A DNA stretch of 64,000 bases from JAXMAF01 sp046350555 (GCA_046350555.1 JAXMAF010000011.1:62001-126000); one strand, 5' to 3'; positions 17,163 to 26,545 are shown, counted from the stretch's first letter. Notes: generated by a model not told the origin, from the letters alone. Numbers and translations are program-made.

Positions 17163-20100
17163 TCAACGCCCGCGCGTCCACGACGCGAGCAGCAACCCCA
17201 GATCGGCGCCGTCCACGTCGCCATCGCCGTCGAGATCGCTGAGGCCGCCGCGACCGCCCCATGCGCCGAGCAGGATCGCCACGTCGGCGCCCGAGATGAC
17301 GCCATCGCAGTCGAGGTCGCCCGAGGGAGACGGATCTCCGACGGCGAGCAGCACGGAGTCCCTGGTGTACTCGATGGTGACGGGACGACACGGGCCGTCG
17401 AATTCGATCGACTGGAACGCACCGGCGACCATGCTCGTCGGAGCGCGGCCGTCGACCTTCACCAGCTCGACGACACTCGGAGGGCTGTCGGGTGCGATCG
17501 ACAACAGGAGCGTTCCGCCGAGGATCGCCGCTTCCGACACCAACAACTGTCCACCTGCGCCGTTCGAATCGATGGTCGCTTGGACGATCGATCGATCGCC
17601 GAGCGCAATCGACCCGCCGATGGTCAGGGCATGTCCGGCGCCAGGGAGCTCGACGGTCGCACCGTCCGCCACGACTGCGCCCGTGACCTCGCCCGTCCCG
17701 CGCAGGCGTCCGCCGGTCAGCGAGAGCATGTTGCCCATTCCGGCGAGCTTGAGAAGACCGTCGATCTCCATCACGCCGGCCTCCTGCACGAGCGAGCCCG
17801 TTCGAGTCATTGACCCGATGGCGGCGCCGTCGCGACGGATGCGCATCGTCCCGCGATTGACCAGCGCGCCGCTGTTGGTCACCGACGCATCCGGCGCGAT
17901 GTCCAGCACGCCGTCGTTGACGAGACCGCCGATCGCCGCGAGGGCCACTGTCGACGGACCGCCTTCGAACTGGATCGCGCCGTTGTTGTCGATGGAGAGG
18001 TTGAGCGATGCGATCTCGCCGCGACCGTGCAGCAGGGTGGTCGGCGAGATCGCCAGGCTCGAGTTGGCCGCGAGACCGAGGACGTTGGCGCCGGCCGCAG
18101 GTCCGAGGGTGATCGTGCCGCCGTTCACGGTCACCGCGCCGTCGCAGCGCAGCGTGGCGTTTCCGGGTCCAGGGGTGAGTCGGATCTCTCCGCCAAGTTC
18201 GATGGCGCCGCGCAGCCGAAGCTCGCGCAGGCTGGTCACCTCGACGAGGCCGTTCACGGTGGCGGAGTCGATCGTCGCCGGTCCGCCTTCGAGCTGGAAC
18301 TTCCCCGAGCCTTCCGCGACGAGCGTTCCACCCGCGATGGTCACGTCGCCGAGCCGAACGAGCGAGGCGTCGTCGGCCAGGATGGCGCCGTTGGTGTTGT
18401 CGAAGAGGCCCTTCTGGATGCGCAGCGTGGCGCCGTTCGTGGCGCGCAGAAGACCATCGTTGCTGCTCGGGATCACGTCGCCGATCCAGGTCAGGCGGAG
18501 CGTGACGAGCGGATCGTCGGCCACGATCGTGCCGTGGTTGAACAAGGCCGAGCTGTTCAGCTCGATCCGACCGGCGCCGGCGATGGTGTGCGTCGCGGCG
18601 TGGTCGAGGCTTCCGGTCTGTCCCGCGGACTGGCCCTTCTCGACGGTCGACGTGGAGATGGCGGCGACCCCCGAGTGCAGGCGGACCGTGCCGGCGCCGG
18701 TGATCGCCGCGGCCACGGTGTCGCCCGGCACCCGCAGTCGGCTCTGGAGACCGACGTCGATCGACCCATCGTGCTCGAGCGTCCCGAACACGTCGATGAT
18801 CTTGCTCACCGGGATCGTCGCATTCCCGTGCACCACGGCGTCGTGAAGCTGGCACTGGGTGTTGAGCGCCAGCGAACCCCCCTCGACCTCGAACGTCGGG
18901 TTGAAGAGCTTGACCAGGCCCGCGGTCATCGGATCGATCGCAATGATCCCTCCCTCGGTCGCCTCGAACACGCCGGTCGCGCAGGCGCACGAGCCGTTCA
19001 GGAGCCGGAGCGTGCCCCCCTTGGCGCGGATGACTCCCCCGAGCACGTTGCCCGTCGCCTTGAGGGAGAGATTCAGCGGAACGGAGCTCGTCGCTTCGAT
19101 CAGCCCTTCGTTCTCGAGGATGACCGACACCGTGCCGCCGCCGCGCAGCGCCTGCTCCGCCGCGATCTTGAAGACCGCGTCGTCGAAATACCCCGCGATC
19201 AGGTTGTCAGCGGTGGTCATCTTGATGACGCCCGGACCAACAAAGGTGGTGACGCCGACGAGGCGCAGCCGACCTGGATCCTCACCGCTGCCCGACGGCG
19301 CGAGGACGATCTCGTCGGGATTGACGATCGTGCCGCCCAGGAATCCGTCGTCGAGTGCCGTGATCGTTCCGCCGAAGGTCACATTGGTGAGCGCCGAGGC
19401 CGGCCCTGTCATCAGCAGGTAGACCGTGCCGCCCGGGTCGGCGCGAACCACGCCGCCGGCAATACCGCTCGGATAGACGATCCCACCCGCTTCGGCGACG
19501 ATGAGCCCCTGGGTGTTGTCGAAGTTGCTCACGTTGAGCGTCCCGCCGCTCCTCGCTCGCATCGTGCCGGTGTTCACGCCTGGCGCGGAGGAGGGGACCA
19601 TGAGCGCGCCGACGGCGAGATCGGCGTCGACAAGACCGTGGTTGATCACGGTGAGGTTCTGCACCTCTCCCGACCCGCGCAGCACGTGGCTCGGGGGAAG
19701 CTCGATGATCGGATTCGGCGCGCCGCCGGGAGCACTGCCCTGTTTCTGGAGGCGGTGGCCGGGGGCGTTGAGGTGAATCTCGCCGTTGCCGGCGAAGAGG
19801 ACGTAGGGCACCGTGGCATTGATGCCAAACGACGAGACGCCACTCGGATACAGCAGCGCGATCACGCCGTCGTTGACGAACGCGGACGTGAAGAGGATCA
19901 GGGTCCCTGTGAAGGTGCTGCCGATCTGAAGCGTGTCCTGCGGACCCACGGTCAGCGCGTTCACCGACGCGGTGAAGCCGTTGAGCTGCACCGTGAACGG
20001 CGCCTCGGGTGGGCCGTCGATCGTGACGTAGTACTTGTTGCTGGCGTTGTTGTTGGGAATGCCAGAGGGCGTCCAGTTCGCGGCAGTCGTCCACGACTGG

Positions 20101-20195
20101 CCATTCGAGCCGTCGAAGACCGACGCCACGTCGGCTGCCATCGCCACCGCGACCATCGCCCCCTGCACCATCGTCATCGCCCAGATCGCTCGCAT
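17163..20195 (-). CDS. Large exported autotransporter-like beta-strand protein with dockerin-like tail
   Basis: This 1010-residue protein has a signal peptide (start through AVAMAA). An N-terminal block DGSNGQSWTTAANWTPSGIPNN follows, a motif that opens many autotransporter-associated beta-strand proteins. About 850 residues of short G/N/V-rich strands come next (for example GTLNVSNFDNTQGLI and GGTITLGPAAGANVLGLAAN), consistent with a long right-handed beta-helix. Two dockerin-like loops end it (DLDCDGVISGADVAILLGAW; DLDGDGDVDGADLGLLLASW). GGAGG lies about 6 bp before the chosen ATG at 20195. It is probably a surface or matrix filament; no enzyme motif was seen. Confidence 0.78.
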   Translation of the reverse strand: MRAIWAMTMVQGAMVAVAMAADVASVFDGSNGQSWTTAANWTPSGIPNNNASNKYYVTIDGPPEAPFTVQLNGFTASVNALTVGPQDTLQIGSTFTGTLILFTSAFVNDGVIALLYPSGVSSFGINATVPYVLFAGNGEIHLNAPGHRLQKQGSAPGGAPNPIIELPPSHVLRGSGEVQNLTVINHGLVDADLAVGALMVPSSAPGVNTGTMRARSGGTLNVSNFDNTQGLIVAEAGGIVYPSGIAGGVVRADPGGTVYLLMTGPASALTNVTFGGTITALDDGFLGGTIVNPDEIVLAPSGSGEDPGRLRLVGVTTFVGPGVIKMTTADNLIAGYFDDAVFKIAAEQALRGGGTVSVILENEGLIEATSSVPLNLSLKATGNVLGGVIRAKGGTLRLLNGSCACATGVFEATEGGIIAIDPMTAGLVKLFNPTFEVEGGSLALNTQCQLHDAVVHGNATIPVSKIIDVFGTLEHDGSIDVGLQSRLRVPGDTVAAAITGAGTVRLHSGVAAISTSTVEKGQSAGQTGSLDHAATHTIAGAGRIELNSSALFNHGTIVADDPLVTLRLTWIGDVIPSSNDGLLRATNGATLRIQKGLFDNTNGAILADDASLVRLGDVTIAGGTLVAEGSGKFQLEGGPATIDSATVNGLVEVTSLRELRLRGAIELGGEIRLTPGPGNATLRCDGAVTVNGGTITLGPAAGANVLGLAANSSLAISPTTLLHGRGEIASLNLSIDNNGAIQFEGGPSTVALAAIGGLVNDGVLDIAPDASVTNSGALVNRGTMRIRRDGAAIGSMTRTGSLVQEAGVMEIDGLLKLAGMGNMLSLTGGRLRGTGEVTGAVVADGATVELPGAGHALTIGGSIALGDRSIVQATIDSNGAGGQLLVSEAAILGGTLLLSIAPDSPPSVVELVKVDGRAPTSMVAGAFQSIEFDGPCRPVTIEYTRDSVLLAVGDPSPSGDLDCDGVISGADVAILLGAWGGRGGLSDLDGDGDVDGADLGLLLASWTRGR

Positions 20196-20311
20196 TGCTT
20201 CCTCCCTCCACGGGTCGCACATGCTCGTCACGCGTCGAGTGGCGCACTTCCTTGACGAGCCGGGAGCGCAGCGACCCGTCGCACCGCCTGCCCTCCGTGC
20301 CCACGTTATAC

Positions 20312-20409
20312 CCGTCCCATTTGACTCTCGCGCCCCACCCAGTCCAATTCCGCCGTGAGACGCCGCTGTGGGCGATCGGGGTCGAACGCATGGAGGTCTG
20401 CTGGAATCC
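20312..20409 (-). repeat. Interspersed repeat R1, copy B
   Basis: On the minus strand it reads GGATTCCAGCAGACCTCCAT through GCGAGAGTCAAATGGGACG. It begins 9 bp after the stop of the ABC permease gene, in the same orientation as that gene. Confidence 0.82.
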
Positions 20410-20418
20410 GTATTGGGA

Positions 20419-21258
20419 TCACAGCGTCCGCACGTCGCGTCGCGTCCAGATCGTGAGCCCCAGCAGCCAGCACGCCGAGCCCACCGCCAACAGCACGGCG
20501 ATGTTGCCGGTCGGCGCGATGCCGGTGCGCAGGATGTTCTCCGGGCGGTAGTACCGCAGGACGCCGAGCACCGAAAGCCGCTCGGCCGCGGGCCAGAAGG
20601 CGGCGAGGAAGTTGAGCAGCATCGAGCCCAGCACCAGCGCGAGCACGGCGCCGATGGCGCGTCCGCGACGGTTGGCCCGCGCCGATGCGCAGAGCGCGAT
20701 GGCGCCGACCGCGATGTACAGCGCGTAGAAGTTCAGCAGCACGAGGCCGATGCGCGCGCGCTCGACCGAATGCCCGCCGGCGACGCGTTCCGCGAGGAGA
20801 AACGCGGACCACGCGACGAGCATCAGGCACGCGCCGCCGACGAGCCAGACCACGGTCTCGGCGATGTACAGGCCGCTGCGCGAGACGGGCAGGCCGAGAA
20901 GGACGTCGATCGTTCCGCGATCGATCTCGCCCGCGGGAACGCGCGTGCAGAGCCAGATCTCGAATCCCCAGACCGTCGCGAGGACGACCGGATGGACCCA
21001 GATGATCGAGTGCAGCACCCGCGCGGTGATCTCGTCGCCGAGATCGGTGCCGAGCAACACGCCGAGCATCGTGCGCGCAATCGGAAGCTGCGCCGCCGCC
21101 TGACCGACGATCTCCTGGATCCGCGGCAGCACGGACCGCAGCAGGAAGACGATGGCGAAAAGGCCGGCGCCGAAGCCGACCAGGCCGGGCCAGGTCTCGC
21201 GGGCGCTCTTGCGGACGAGGCCCCGCAGCATGTGTGTCATGTTCATCATCTTCATCAT
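20419..21258 (-). CDS. ABC exporter permease subunit (ABC-2 type)
   Basis: This 279-residue polytopic protein has about six hydrophobic segments (VGFGAGLFAIVFLL, VLHSIIWVHPVVLATVWGF, ETVVWLVGGACLMLVAW, LLNFYALYIAVGAIALCA, AIGAVLALVLGSMLLNF, NIAVLLAVGSACWLLGLTIW) in the order of ABC-2 permeases. Its ATG overlaps the stop of the ATPase gene as ATGA, so the two are translationally coupled and form one transporter. The N-terminus is Met-rich (MMKMMNMTHM). The substrate is not readable; drug, lipid or polysaccharide exporters of this class look alike. Confidence 0.82.
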   Translation of the reverse strand: MMKMMNMTHMLRGLVRKSARETWPGLVGFGAGLFAIVFLLRSVLPRIQEIVGQAAAQLPIARTMLGVLLGTDLGDEITARVLHSIIWVHPVVLATVWGFEIWLCTRVPAGEIDRGTIDVLLGLPVSRSGLYIAETVVWLVGGACLMLVAWSAFLLAERVAGGHSVERARIGLVLLNFYALYIAVGAIALCASARANRRGRAIGAVLALVLGSMLLNFLAAFWPAAERLSVLGVLRYYRPENILRTGIAPTGNIAVLLAVGSACWLLGLTIWTRRDVRTL

Positions 21259-22154
21259 GAACGCGCCCCTTCCGGCTTCGCGTTGGCGTAATGCTCGCGG
21301 AAGATGACCTCCAGGTCCGGCGGCGCGATGATGAGATCCCGGATCGCCCTTCCGCGCAGCCACTCGAGCAGCGGCGCGGCGTCTCCGCTGAGTTGGCCGA
21401 TCCAGCGCGTCTCGCGCCGTTCGATCACGCGCAGGAACGGCGGAGGAACGAGGGATTCGGCCGGCGCCGCGAACTCGATCGTGACCTCGCGCGGGCATCG
21501 CTGTCGAAGCGTCTCGAGCGGTTCATGGACGACGATCCGCCCCTCGCGCACGATCGCCACGCGGTCGCACGTCTGCTCGACCTCGCGCAGCGAATGGCTC
21601 GAGAAGAAGACCGTGTTTCCGCGCGCCGCGTGATCGCGGAGCATTCCGGCGAGCACCTCCTGCATGATCGGATCGAGTCCCGACGCCGGTTCGTCCAGCA
21701 CCAGCAGTCGCGGCCGATGGGCCATCGCAAGCACGAGCCCCAGCTTCTGTCGCATCCCGCGGGACATCTCGCGCACACGAACGCGCTGATCGAGATCGAA
21801 CCGCTCGGCGAGCTCGGCGCCGGCGCGGGCGAGGTCCATGCCGCGCAGCGCACTCGCCATCCGGAGGGCGGAGCGCCCGTTCAGCCAGGGATAGAGCCGC
21901 AGGTCGCCCGGCAGGTAGCCGACGCCGCGCTTGATCCGGTCGCTCGCGCGCCAGCAGTCGAGGTCGAAGACCATCGCGCTGCCGGCGCTTGGCCGCATGA
22001 ATCCCAGAAGCAGGCGGATCAACGTGGTCTTCCCGGCGCCGTTGGGCCCAAGGAAGCCGAAGCGCGCGCCCGCGGGAACGACGAGATCGACGTCTTGGAC
22101 ACCGATTCGGCTGCCATAGCGCTTCGAGAGCCCGCGCGTGACGATGGCGTTCAT
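21255..22154 (-). CDS. ABC transporter ATP-binding protein
   Basis: This 299-residue ATPase has Walker A GPNGAGKT (about residues 36-43), a YLPGDLRLYPWL region at the Q-loop position, the signature MSRGMRQKLGL, Walker B LLVLDEPASGLDP and the switch His in SSHSLREVE. It powers the permease encoded immediately downstream. The ATG at 22154 gives a normal N-terminus. Upstream an open frame ends in TGA overlapping this ATG, but it encodes no recognisable protein and has no clear start. The C-terminal 80 residues (from REVTIEFAAPAES) form an extra domain often seen in CcmA/DrrA-like exporters. Confidence 0.92.
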   Translation of the reverse strand: MNAIVTRGLSKRYGSRIGVQDVDLVVPAGARFGFLGPNGAGKTTLIRLLLGFMRPSAGSAMVFDLDCWRASDRIKRGVGYLPGDLRLYPWLNGRSALRMASALRGMDLARAGAELAERFDLDQRVRVREMSRGMRQKLGLVLAMAHRPRLLVLDEPASGLDPIMQEVLAGMLRDHAARGNTVFFSSHSLREVEQTCDRVAIVREGRIVVHEPLETLRQRCPREVTIEFAAPAESLVPPPFLRVIERRETRWIGQLSGDAAPLLEWLRGRAIRDLIIAPPDLEVIFREHYANAKPEGARS

Positions 22155-22509
22155 GGCGTCGGCTTCGCGGATTCGCGAGGATGCGGTCCGCCCCAAGTCG
22201 TCACCACCACCTTGGCGCTGAACACGCTGCGTGGATCGCCGCGCTCCTCAAGCGTGCGCTCGTGCGTCGCGCGGGTGCGCGGCGCGGTGGGCGTCGCAAC
22301 AACGGCGGTCGAGGGCAGGCGAGGAAGCACGGCGTGGCCGCGATACGCGATCCCGATCAGCGCGCTCCGTCGACGCCGTGAACCGTCGGCGTCGACGGGG
22401 CCCCGACACGCCCCTTGTGCGGAACCGATCGCGCCACTCGCCGAACGCCGACGCAGATTTCCGCCACTTCGTGCGTGTGTTCCTCGCGCCGTTCGTGCTC
22501 CTGTTCTAG

Positions 22510-22681
22510 CAGCCCGTGGCGAAGGTGCTTCGATGGCGAGGGCGAGCAGGATTTCGCAGATCCATGATCAAGTTGGGAGCCGCCGCGCAGCCGTATTCCA
22601 GGGAATCTACGGCAAGCGGCGGCGACGCAGAGATGCGGAATCCTGCTCGGCCGCAGCCCGAATGACTTTCGCCACGGGCTG
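22510..22681. repeat. 172-bp nested palindromic element
   Basis: Outer arms CAGCCCGTGGCGAAG and CTTTCGCCACGGGCTG pair with each other. An inner pair, CGAGCAGGATTTCGCAGATC and GAGATGCGGAATCCTGCTCG, pairs around a central hairpin GCCGTATTCC/GGAATCTACGGC. Nothing is encoded. It fills most of the gap before the 22720 gene, and the rest of the 565-bp gap (22155-22509) shows no recognisable gene. Confidence 0.75.
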
Positions 22682-22719
22682 CCAGACGCGTGGCATGTCG
22701 CCATGCGCGAACAGGAGCA

Positions 22720-24288
22720 ATGAACATGAACCGTCTCGATCTTCGATCCAGCGTGACCGGCGACCGGTCGTCCTCGCACGCCCTCCACGCGCGTCGGTCG
22801 CGCCACGGCCGCGCTCGCTCGCACGCGCTCGGCGCAGCCGCGTGTGCGGCGATGCTCGCCGGCACCGCGATGTCCGTCCCGCCCCTCGTCAGCGTGATCA
22901 AGTGGGGTGGCGCCGACGGCAACTGGGACGACGCCACGAAGTGGATGGGTGGCGCCATCCCCAAGGTCAACGACATCGCCCGGCTCGACACGAGCGTCTG
23001 CACGCTCAAGGCCGGCGTCGATGCGACGTGCACGCTGCTCCAGGTGGGTTCCGAGGCGAACGCCGGCAAGTTCGTCATCGCCGGCGGCACGCTCTCGATG
23101 AACGCCGGCGGCTCGATGAAGGTGGGCGCGAAGGGCGAGACCGGGCGGGTCGAGATGTCCGGCGGGCAGGTCGATCCCCTGAAGCTGTACATCGGCTCGG
23201 ACGGAGACGGCAAGTTCACCCAGTCCGGCGGCAGCGTCGGCACGGCCGAGAAGCCGCTCGGAACGGTGACGATCGGCGCAGGCCCGGGTGGCAAGGGCAA
23301 CTACGGGCTCTCTGCCGGCAAGCTCTTCACGAAGCTCCTCTCCATCGGCGACGAGGGAGTCGGCGTCTTCGAACTCTCTGGAACTGGTGAGCTCACCACG
23401 AAACCCCCTCTCGCCGGCGGAATCTCGATCGGCTCGAAGAAGTGGAGCGACGGACTTCTCAAGGTGACCGGTGGAAAGATGAAGACGGAGGGTTCGTTCT
23501 CCATCGGCGCCGAAGGCGTGGGCGCATTACTCGTGACCGCCGGCGACGATCACGAGATCAAGGGTGACGTGAAGCTCGGCATCGACGGCGGCGTCGGCCA
23601 GGTCGTCATTACGGGCGGGAAGGTGGCCGTCACCGGCGACATGAACATCAGCGTCACTGACGCGAAGAAGAAGTCGCTGCTGGGGGTCAAGGGCAATGGC
23701 AATGCCGACGGCCCGATCCGGCTCAAGGTGACCGGAGTCCTGAAGACGGCGACCGACGGCAATGCGGTCATCGACCTCCAGGACAAGGCCCGCGTGCAGT
23801 GCATGAAGAACCTCGTTCCGCTGGCGCTCATCGAAGGCAACGGGAAGATCGAACCGATTGGCGCTCCGCTGCTCGGTGGAGAGCCCTTCTTCTCCGGCGG
23901 CAAGGACTGCACGCTGGCGCCGGGCCACCGCGTCGACGACGACCTCTACGGCGTGCTCGAGATCGGCGGCGACACCGAACTCGACCACGGCTTCCTGGTG
24001 ATCGATCTCGGCGGCGACGAGCCGGGTGTGTCGCACGACCAGCTTCGATTCGACGGAGCGTTGGTCCTCGACGGCACCGTCCTCAACGTGATCGCGCGAC
24101 CAGAGCTCGACACGGCGTCGCTTCCCGTCGGCGCCTTCTTCAGGATCATCGAGGCGGACATGATCATCGGCGACTTCGGCGCAATTCAGATTCCGCCGAC
24201 GGGAAACCCCGACACGCAGTTCGCGCTCGTTCCGACGCCATTGAACGACGCGCTGGACCTGGTCGTCGTTCCCGCGGACGCCGACTGA
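22720..24288 (+). CDS. Exported beta-strand-repeat surface protein
   Basis: This 522-residue protein has a long twin-Arg-rich N-region followed by a hydrophobic signal core (ALGAAACAAMLAGTAMS). It then carries the W-x-G-x-D-G-N-W-D-D-A-T-K-W-x-G-G-x-x-P-x-x-N-D opening of autotransporter-associated beta-strand proteins, and repeated G-x-L-x-V-x-G-G-x-x-x strands. Unlike its neighbours it lacks a dockerin-like tail and ends VVVPADAD. AGGAG sits 3-7 bp before the ATG at 22720. Lys is unusually frequent for this GC-rich window. Surface exposure is inferred; no function is known. Confidence 0.7.
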   Translation: MNMNRLDLRSSVTGDRSSSHALHARRSRHGRARSHALGAAACAAMLAGTAMSVPPLVSVIKWGGADGNWDDATKWMGGAIPKVNDIARLDTSVCTLKAGVDATCTLLQVGSEANAGKFVIAGGTLSMNAGGSMKVGAKGETGRVEMSGGQVDPLKLYIGSDGDGKFTQSGGSVGTAEKPLGTVTIGAGPGGKGNYGLSAGKLFTKLLSIGDEGVGVFELSGTGELTTKPPLAGGISIGSKKWSDGLLKVTGGKMKTEGSFSIGAEGVGALLVTAGDDHEIKGDVKLGIDGGVGQVVITGGKVAVTGDMNISVTDAKKKSLLGVKGNGNADGPIRLKVTGVLKTATDGNAVIDLQDKARVQCMKNLVPLALIEGNGKIEPIGAPLLGGEPFFSGGKDCTLAPGHRVDDDLYGVLEIGGDTELDHGFLVIDLGGDEPGVSHDQLRFDGALVLDGTVLNVIARPELDTASLPVGAFFRIIEADMIIGDFGAIQIPPTGNPDTQFALVPTPLNDALDLVVVPADAD

Positions 24289-24291
24289 TGC

Positions 24292-24441
24292 GGATGCCCG
24301 CAGACCTTCATGTGTTGGACCGATTGCCCCAGCGGCGTCTCATACGGATTCCAGCAGACCTCCATGCGTCCGACCCCTTGCCCGCAGTGGCGTCTCACGG
24401 CGGAATTGGGTCGGGTGGGGCGCGAGAGTCAGCTTGGACGC
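24292..24441 (+). repeat. Interspersed repeat R1, copy C with a partial tandem copy
   Basis: A degenerate first copy (24292-24345, GCCCGCAGACCTTCATG...) runs into a full copy (24346-24441, GGATTCCAGCAGACCTCCAT through GTCAGCTTGGACGCG). It starts 3 bp after the stop at 24288 in the direction of that gene. Confidence 0.78.
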
Positions 24442-24511
24442 GTGTTACGCCAGCGCCATTGACGCACCGGACGTACTGAGGACAGAATGGTGGTGACCGA
24501 GGAGCACACCG

Positions 24512-26089
24512 GTGGGCGGACTCTCGATCGAACGTGTCGTCGCCGGAGCGTCCATTGTTCTCGCAGCGGTGGGGGTGGTCGCGCTGATTCTGACCGTCGT
24601 GGGCGAGCGTGTGCTCGCCGCACCGCGCTGTCGTGGCTGTGGCTACGACTTGCGCACGTTCGGTCAACCGCCGCCTCGTTGCCCGGAGTGCGGCGCCGAC
24701 CTGTCCGCAGCCGGCCAGGTGCGCTGGCACACGCGCCGCCGCAGGCGCAAGCTCGCGTTCGTCGCCGTCTTGCTGTTCGCGGGGTCGGCGATCGTGCTCT
24801 TGGCCGGGAGGGCTGTCGCGGCACGGCGTGCCTTGACGGCTGGAGACCCCGCAGCGCTGGCCAATGCGTCCAACGGGGCGCTCATCGATCTGTTCGGCCC
24901 CGGCGCCATGCCATGTGACGCATGGCTGGACGAGGTCAAGCGGCGCTTCATGGCGGATCGATTCGACGACAAGGAGACTGCGCTGCTGGTCGATCGGTTC
25001 GTCAGGGCGATGACGTCTCGGCCCGATCAGGACCGTCAGCCGCGCTTGGCCACGATGAACATCCGCGCCATGAGCAAGCACGTCATTGCCGCGGCCGCCG
25101 CCTCGAGACGCATCACCGACGGCGACCGAATCCGCCTTGCGCAGGCATCGACCGACGCGCCACAGGTCTCGCTGCTCACGTCACGCACGAAACAGGGCTC
25201 TCCGGTTCCCTATCGACTTGCCCCGCCAGCGCTGAGCGACTTCGGCATTGCCCAGCGAATCGCGGCGATCCGCGTCGATGGCCATGCCGTCGACATCGGC
25301 CCGCCGACCGAACCGCGGCAGGCGATCGATCCGACAGAGCTCGGCGATGCCAGATACGAGAAGATCCTTCAAGCTGTCGAGCAGCAACAGCGGCAACGAA
25401 TGCAGTCGCCCCAAGCCTGTCCCTACAGCATCACCCGGGCGCTGGCGCCCGGCGCGCTCTCGCCGGGAGCGCACGTCGTCGAGTTCGATGTCGAACGCGT
25501 CTTCATCGACGGAAAGGCGCCGCCCGATTACGACGAGCATCCTCGATGGCAATCGACGTTCGAGGCGCTCGACTCGCTTCCCGATCCCCCCGGCACCGAG
25601 GATCGCCGCCTGGCCCGCGATGTGGTGACCCTGTCGCGTGAGATTGTCGAGGTCGGCGAGAACGACACGCTGCGGGCGTCGATTGTCGATCCAGCGCGGC
25701 GCGAGGCTGTCGTCTCCGGCATTCGGTTGAGCGCTGCCGAGGTCTTGCCGTCGCGGTCCGGATCCGGCCTTGCCGTGCGCATCCACATCGACGTGGCACC
25801 GTCGATCGGCAATTGCCCGATCGTCATGATCCCCACGGTGAGGTTCGGAGCGCACGAAGTGCATGGATCGACCCTTGTCCTGCGGTGGGTGTCGCCCGAG
25901 GGATCGATCGTCGCCGATGTCGACCAGAGGATCGTCCTCAGGCTCGCAGAGCTCGACCCAAGCATCCGCTCCATCGACGTGATCCTGACGCCCGACCTGC
26001 ACACGCCGCTGGGCGATGCAAGCGTCGACGGCGCCTGGGGCGAACCGATCGAAATCAAGGACGTGCCGCTGGTTCGCAAGGACCTGTGA
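24512..26089 (+). CDS. Zinc-ribbon membrane protein of unknown function
   Basis: This 525-residue protein starts at a GTG with GAGGAG about 8 bp upstream. An N-terminal transmembrane helix (VLAAVGVVALILTVV) is followed by a zinc-ribbon with two CxxC pairs (CRGCGYDLRTFG... CPECGADL, residues about 39-64), which is common in planctomycete proteins. A second hydrophobic helix comes next (LAFVAVLLFAGSAIVLLAG), then a long soluble domain that should face the periplasm. The latter half resembles paired immunoglobulin-like strands (AHVVEFDVERVFIDG; GSGLAVRIHIDVAP), but I do not recognise a named family. It is followed by repeat R1 copy D after 3 bp. Confidence 0.6.
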   Translation: MGGLSIERVVAGASIVLAAVGVVALILTVVGERVLAAPRCRGCGYDLRTFGQPPPRCPECGADLSAAGQVRWHTRRRRRKLAFVAVLLFAGSAIVLLAGRAVAARRALTAGDPAALANASNGALIDLFGPGAMPCDAWLDEVKRRFMADRFDDKETALLVDRFVRAMTSRPDQDRQPRLATMNIRAMSKHVIAAAAASRRITDGDRIRLAQASTDAPQVSLLTSRTKQGSPVPYRLAPPALSDFGIAQRIAAIRVDGHAVDIGPPTEPRQAIDPTELGDARYEKILQAVEQQQRQRMQSPQACPYSITRALAPGALSPGAHVVEFDVERVFIDGKAPPDYDEHPRWQSTFEALDSLPDPPGTEDRRLARDVVTLSREIVEVGENDTLRASIVDPARREAVVSGIRLSAAEVLPSRSGSGLAVRIHIDVAPSIGNCPIVMIPTVRFGAHEVHGSTLVLRWVSPEGSIVADVDQRIVLRLAELDPSIRSIDVILTPDLHTPLGDASVDGAWGEPIEIKDVPLVRKDL

Positions 26090-26092
26090 TCG

Positions 26093-26191
26093 GGATTCCG
26101 ATGGACCTCCATGCGTTCGACCCCGATCGCCCACGGCGGTATCTCACCGCGGAATTGGGTTGGTTGGGACGCGAGAGTCAACCGGGACGCG
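26093..26191 (+). repeat. Interspersed repeat R1, copy D
   Basis: It reads GGATTCCGATGGACCTCCAT through GAGAGTCAACCGGGACGC, begins 3 bp after the stop at 26089 and points the same way as that gene. Confidence 0.8.
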
Positions 26192-26206
26192 CACGAGGCG
26201 TGGCAT

Positions 26207-26427
26207 TCAGACGCACCTCGAAGCAATCCTCCGCTTCCAGATCATCACAGCCGGCACCCGTGTACTCCGCCACGTACACGCGTACACGTAGATGAAGCCA
26301 TCGAGGATCATCGGGATCATCGGGTTCTCCACCGGGTCGCGCTGCTTGGGTGCGTCTCTCCACGGGTCCCGCCAATGAACCCTCCGTACAGCTTGATGCC
26401 GGGACGGATGTGGGGCCAGACGAAGCT
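26207..26427 (-). pseudogene. Remnant of a beta-helix protein gene
   Basis: In two minus-strand frames the fragments IKLYGGFIGGTRGE and KQRDPVENPMIPMILDGFIY line up as the YGGFxGxE...QRDPxxNxxxLDG phrase typical of secreted right-handed beta-helix proteins. A third frame continues VYVAEYTGAGCDDLEAEDCF. The phrase is broken by at least two frameshifts and has no start or dockerin tail, so this is a decayed fragment. It runs into repeat R6 copy A on its upstream side. Confidence 0.5.
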
Positions 26428-26545
26428 GGCCATGCGCTTCACGTCCGCCGATCCGTGCGGCGAATCCGCGCCGCGGGCGGCGAAGGCCATCGACCACACG
26501 ACCACGACAGGGGGGTGGCCCAGATGTCCCCGGTGGCTGACCCTA
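26428..26545 (+). repeat. Direct repeat R6, copy A
   Basis: This 118-bp block starts GGCCATGCGCTTCACGTCCG and ends CGGTGGCTGACCCTA. It recurs with close to nine-tenths identity at 29291-29408 in the same orientation. The two copies flank the 26765-29233 gene. The rest of the gap from 26546 to 26764 shows no gene. Confidence 0.75.

Noticed and set aside
22151..22509. Open minus-strand frame ending in a TGA that overlaps the ABC ATPase start
   Set aside because: No plausible start codon with a ribosome site, no recognisable family and an Arg-rich composition. The overlap may be chance.
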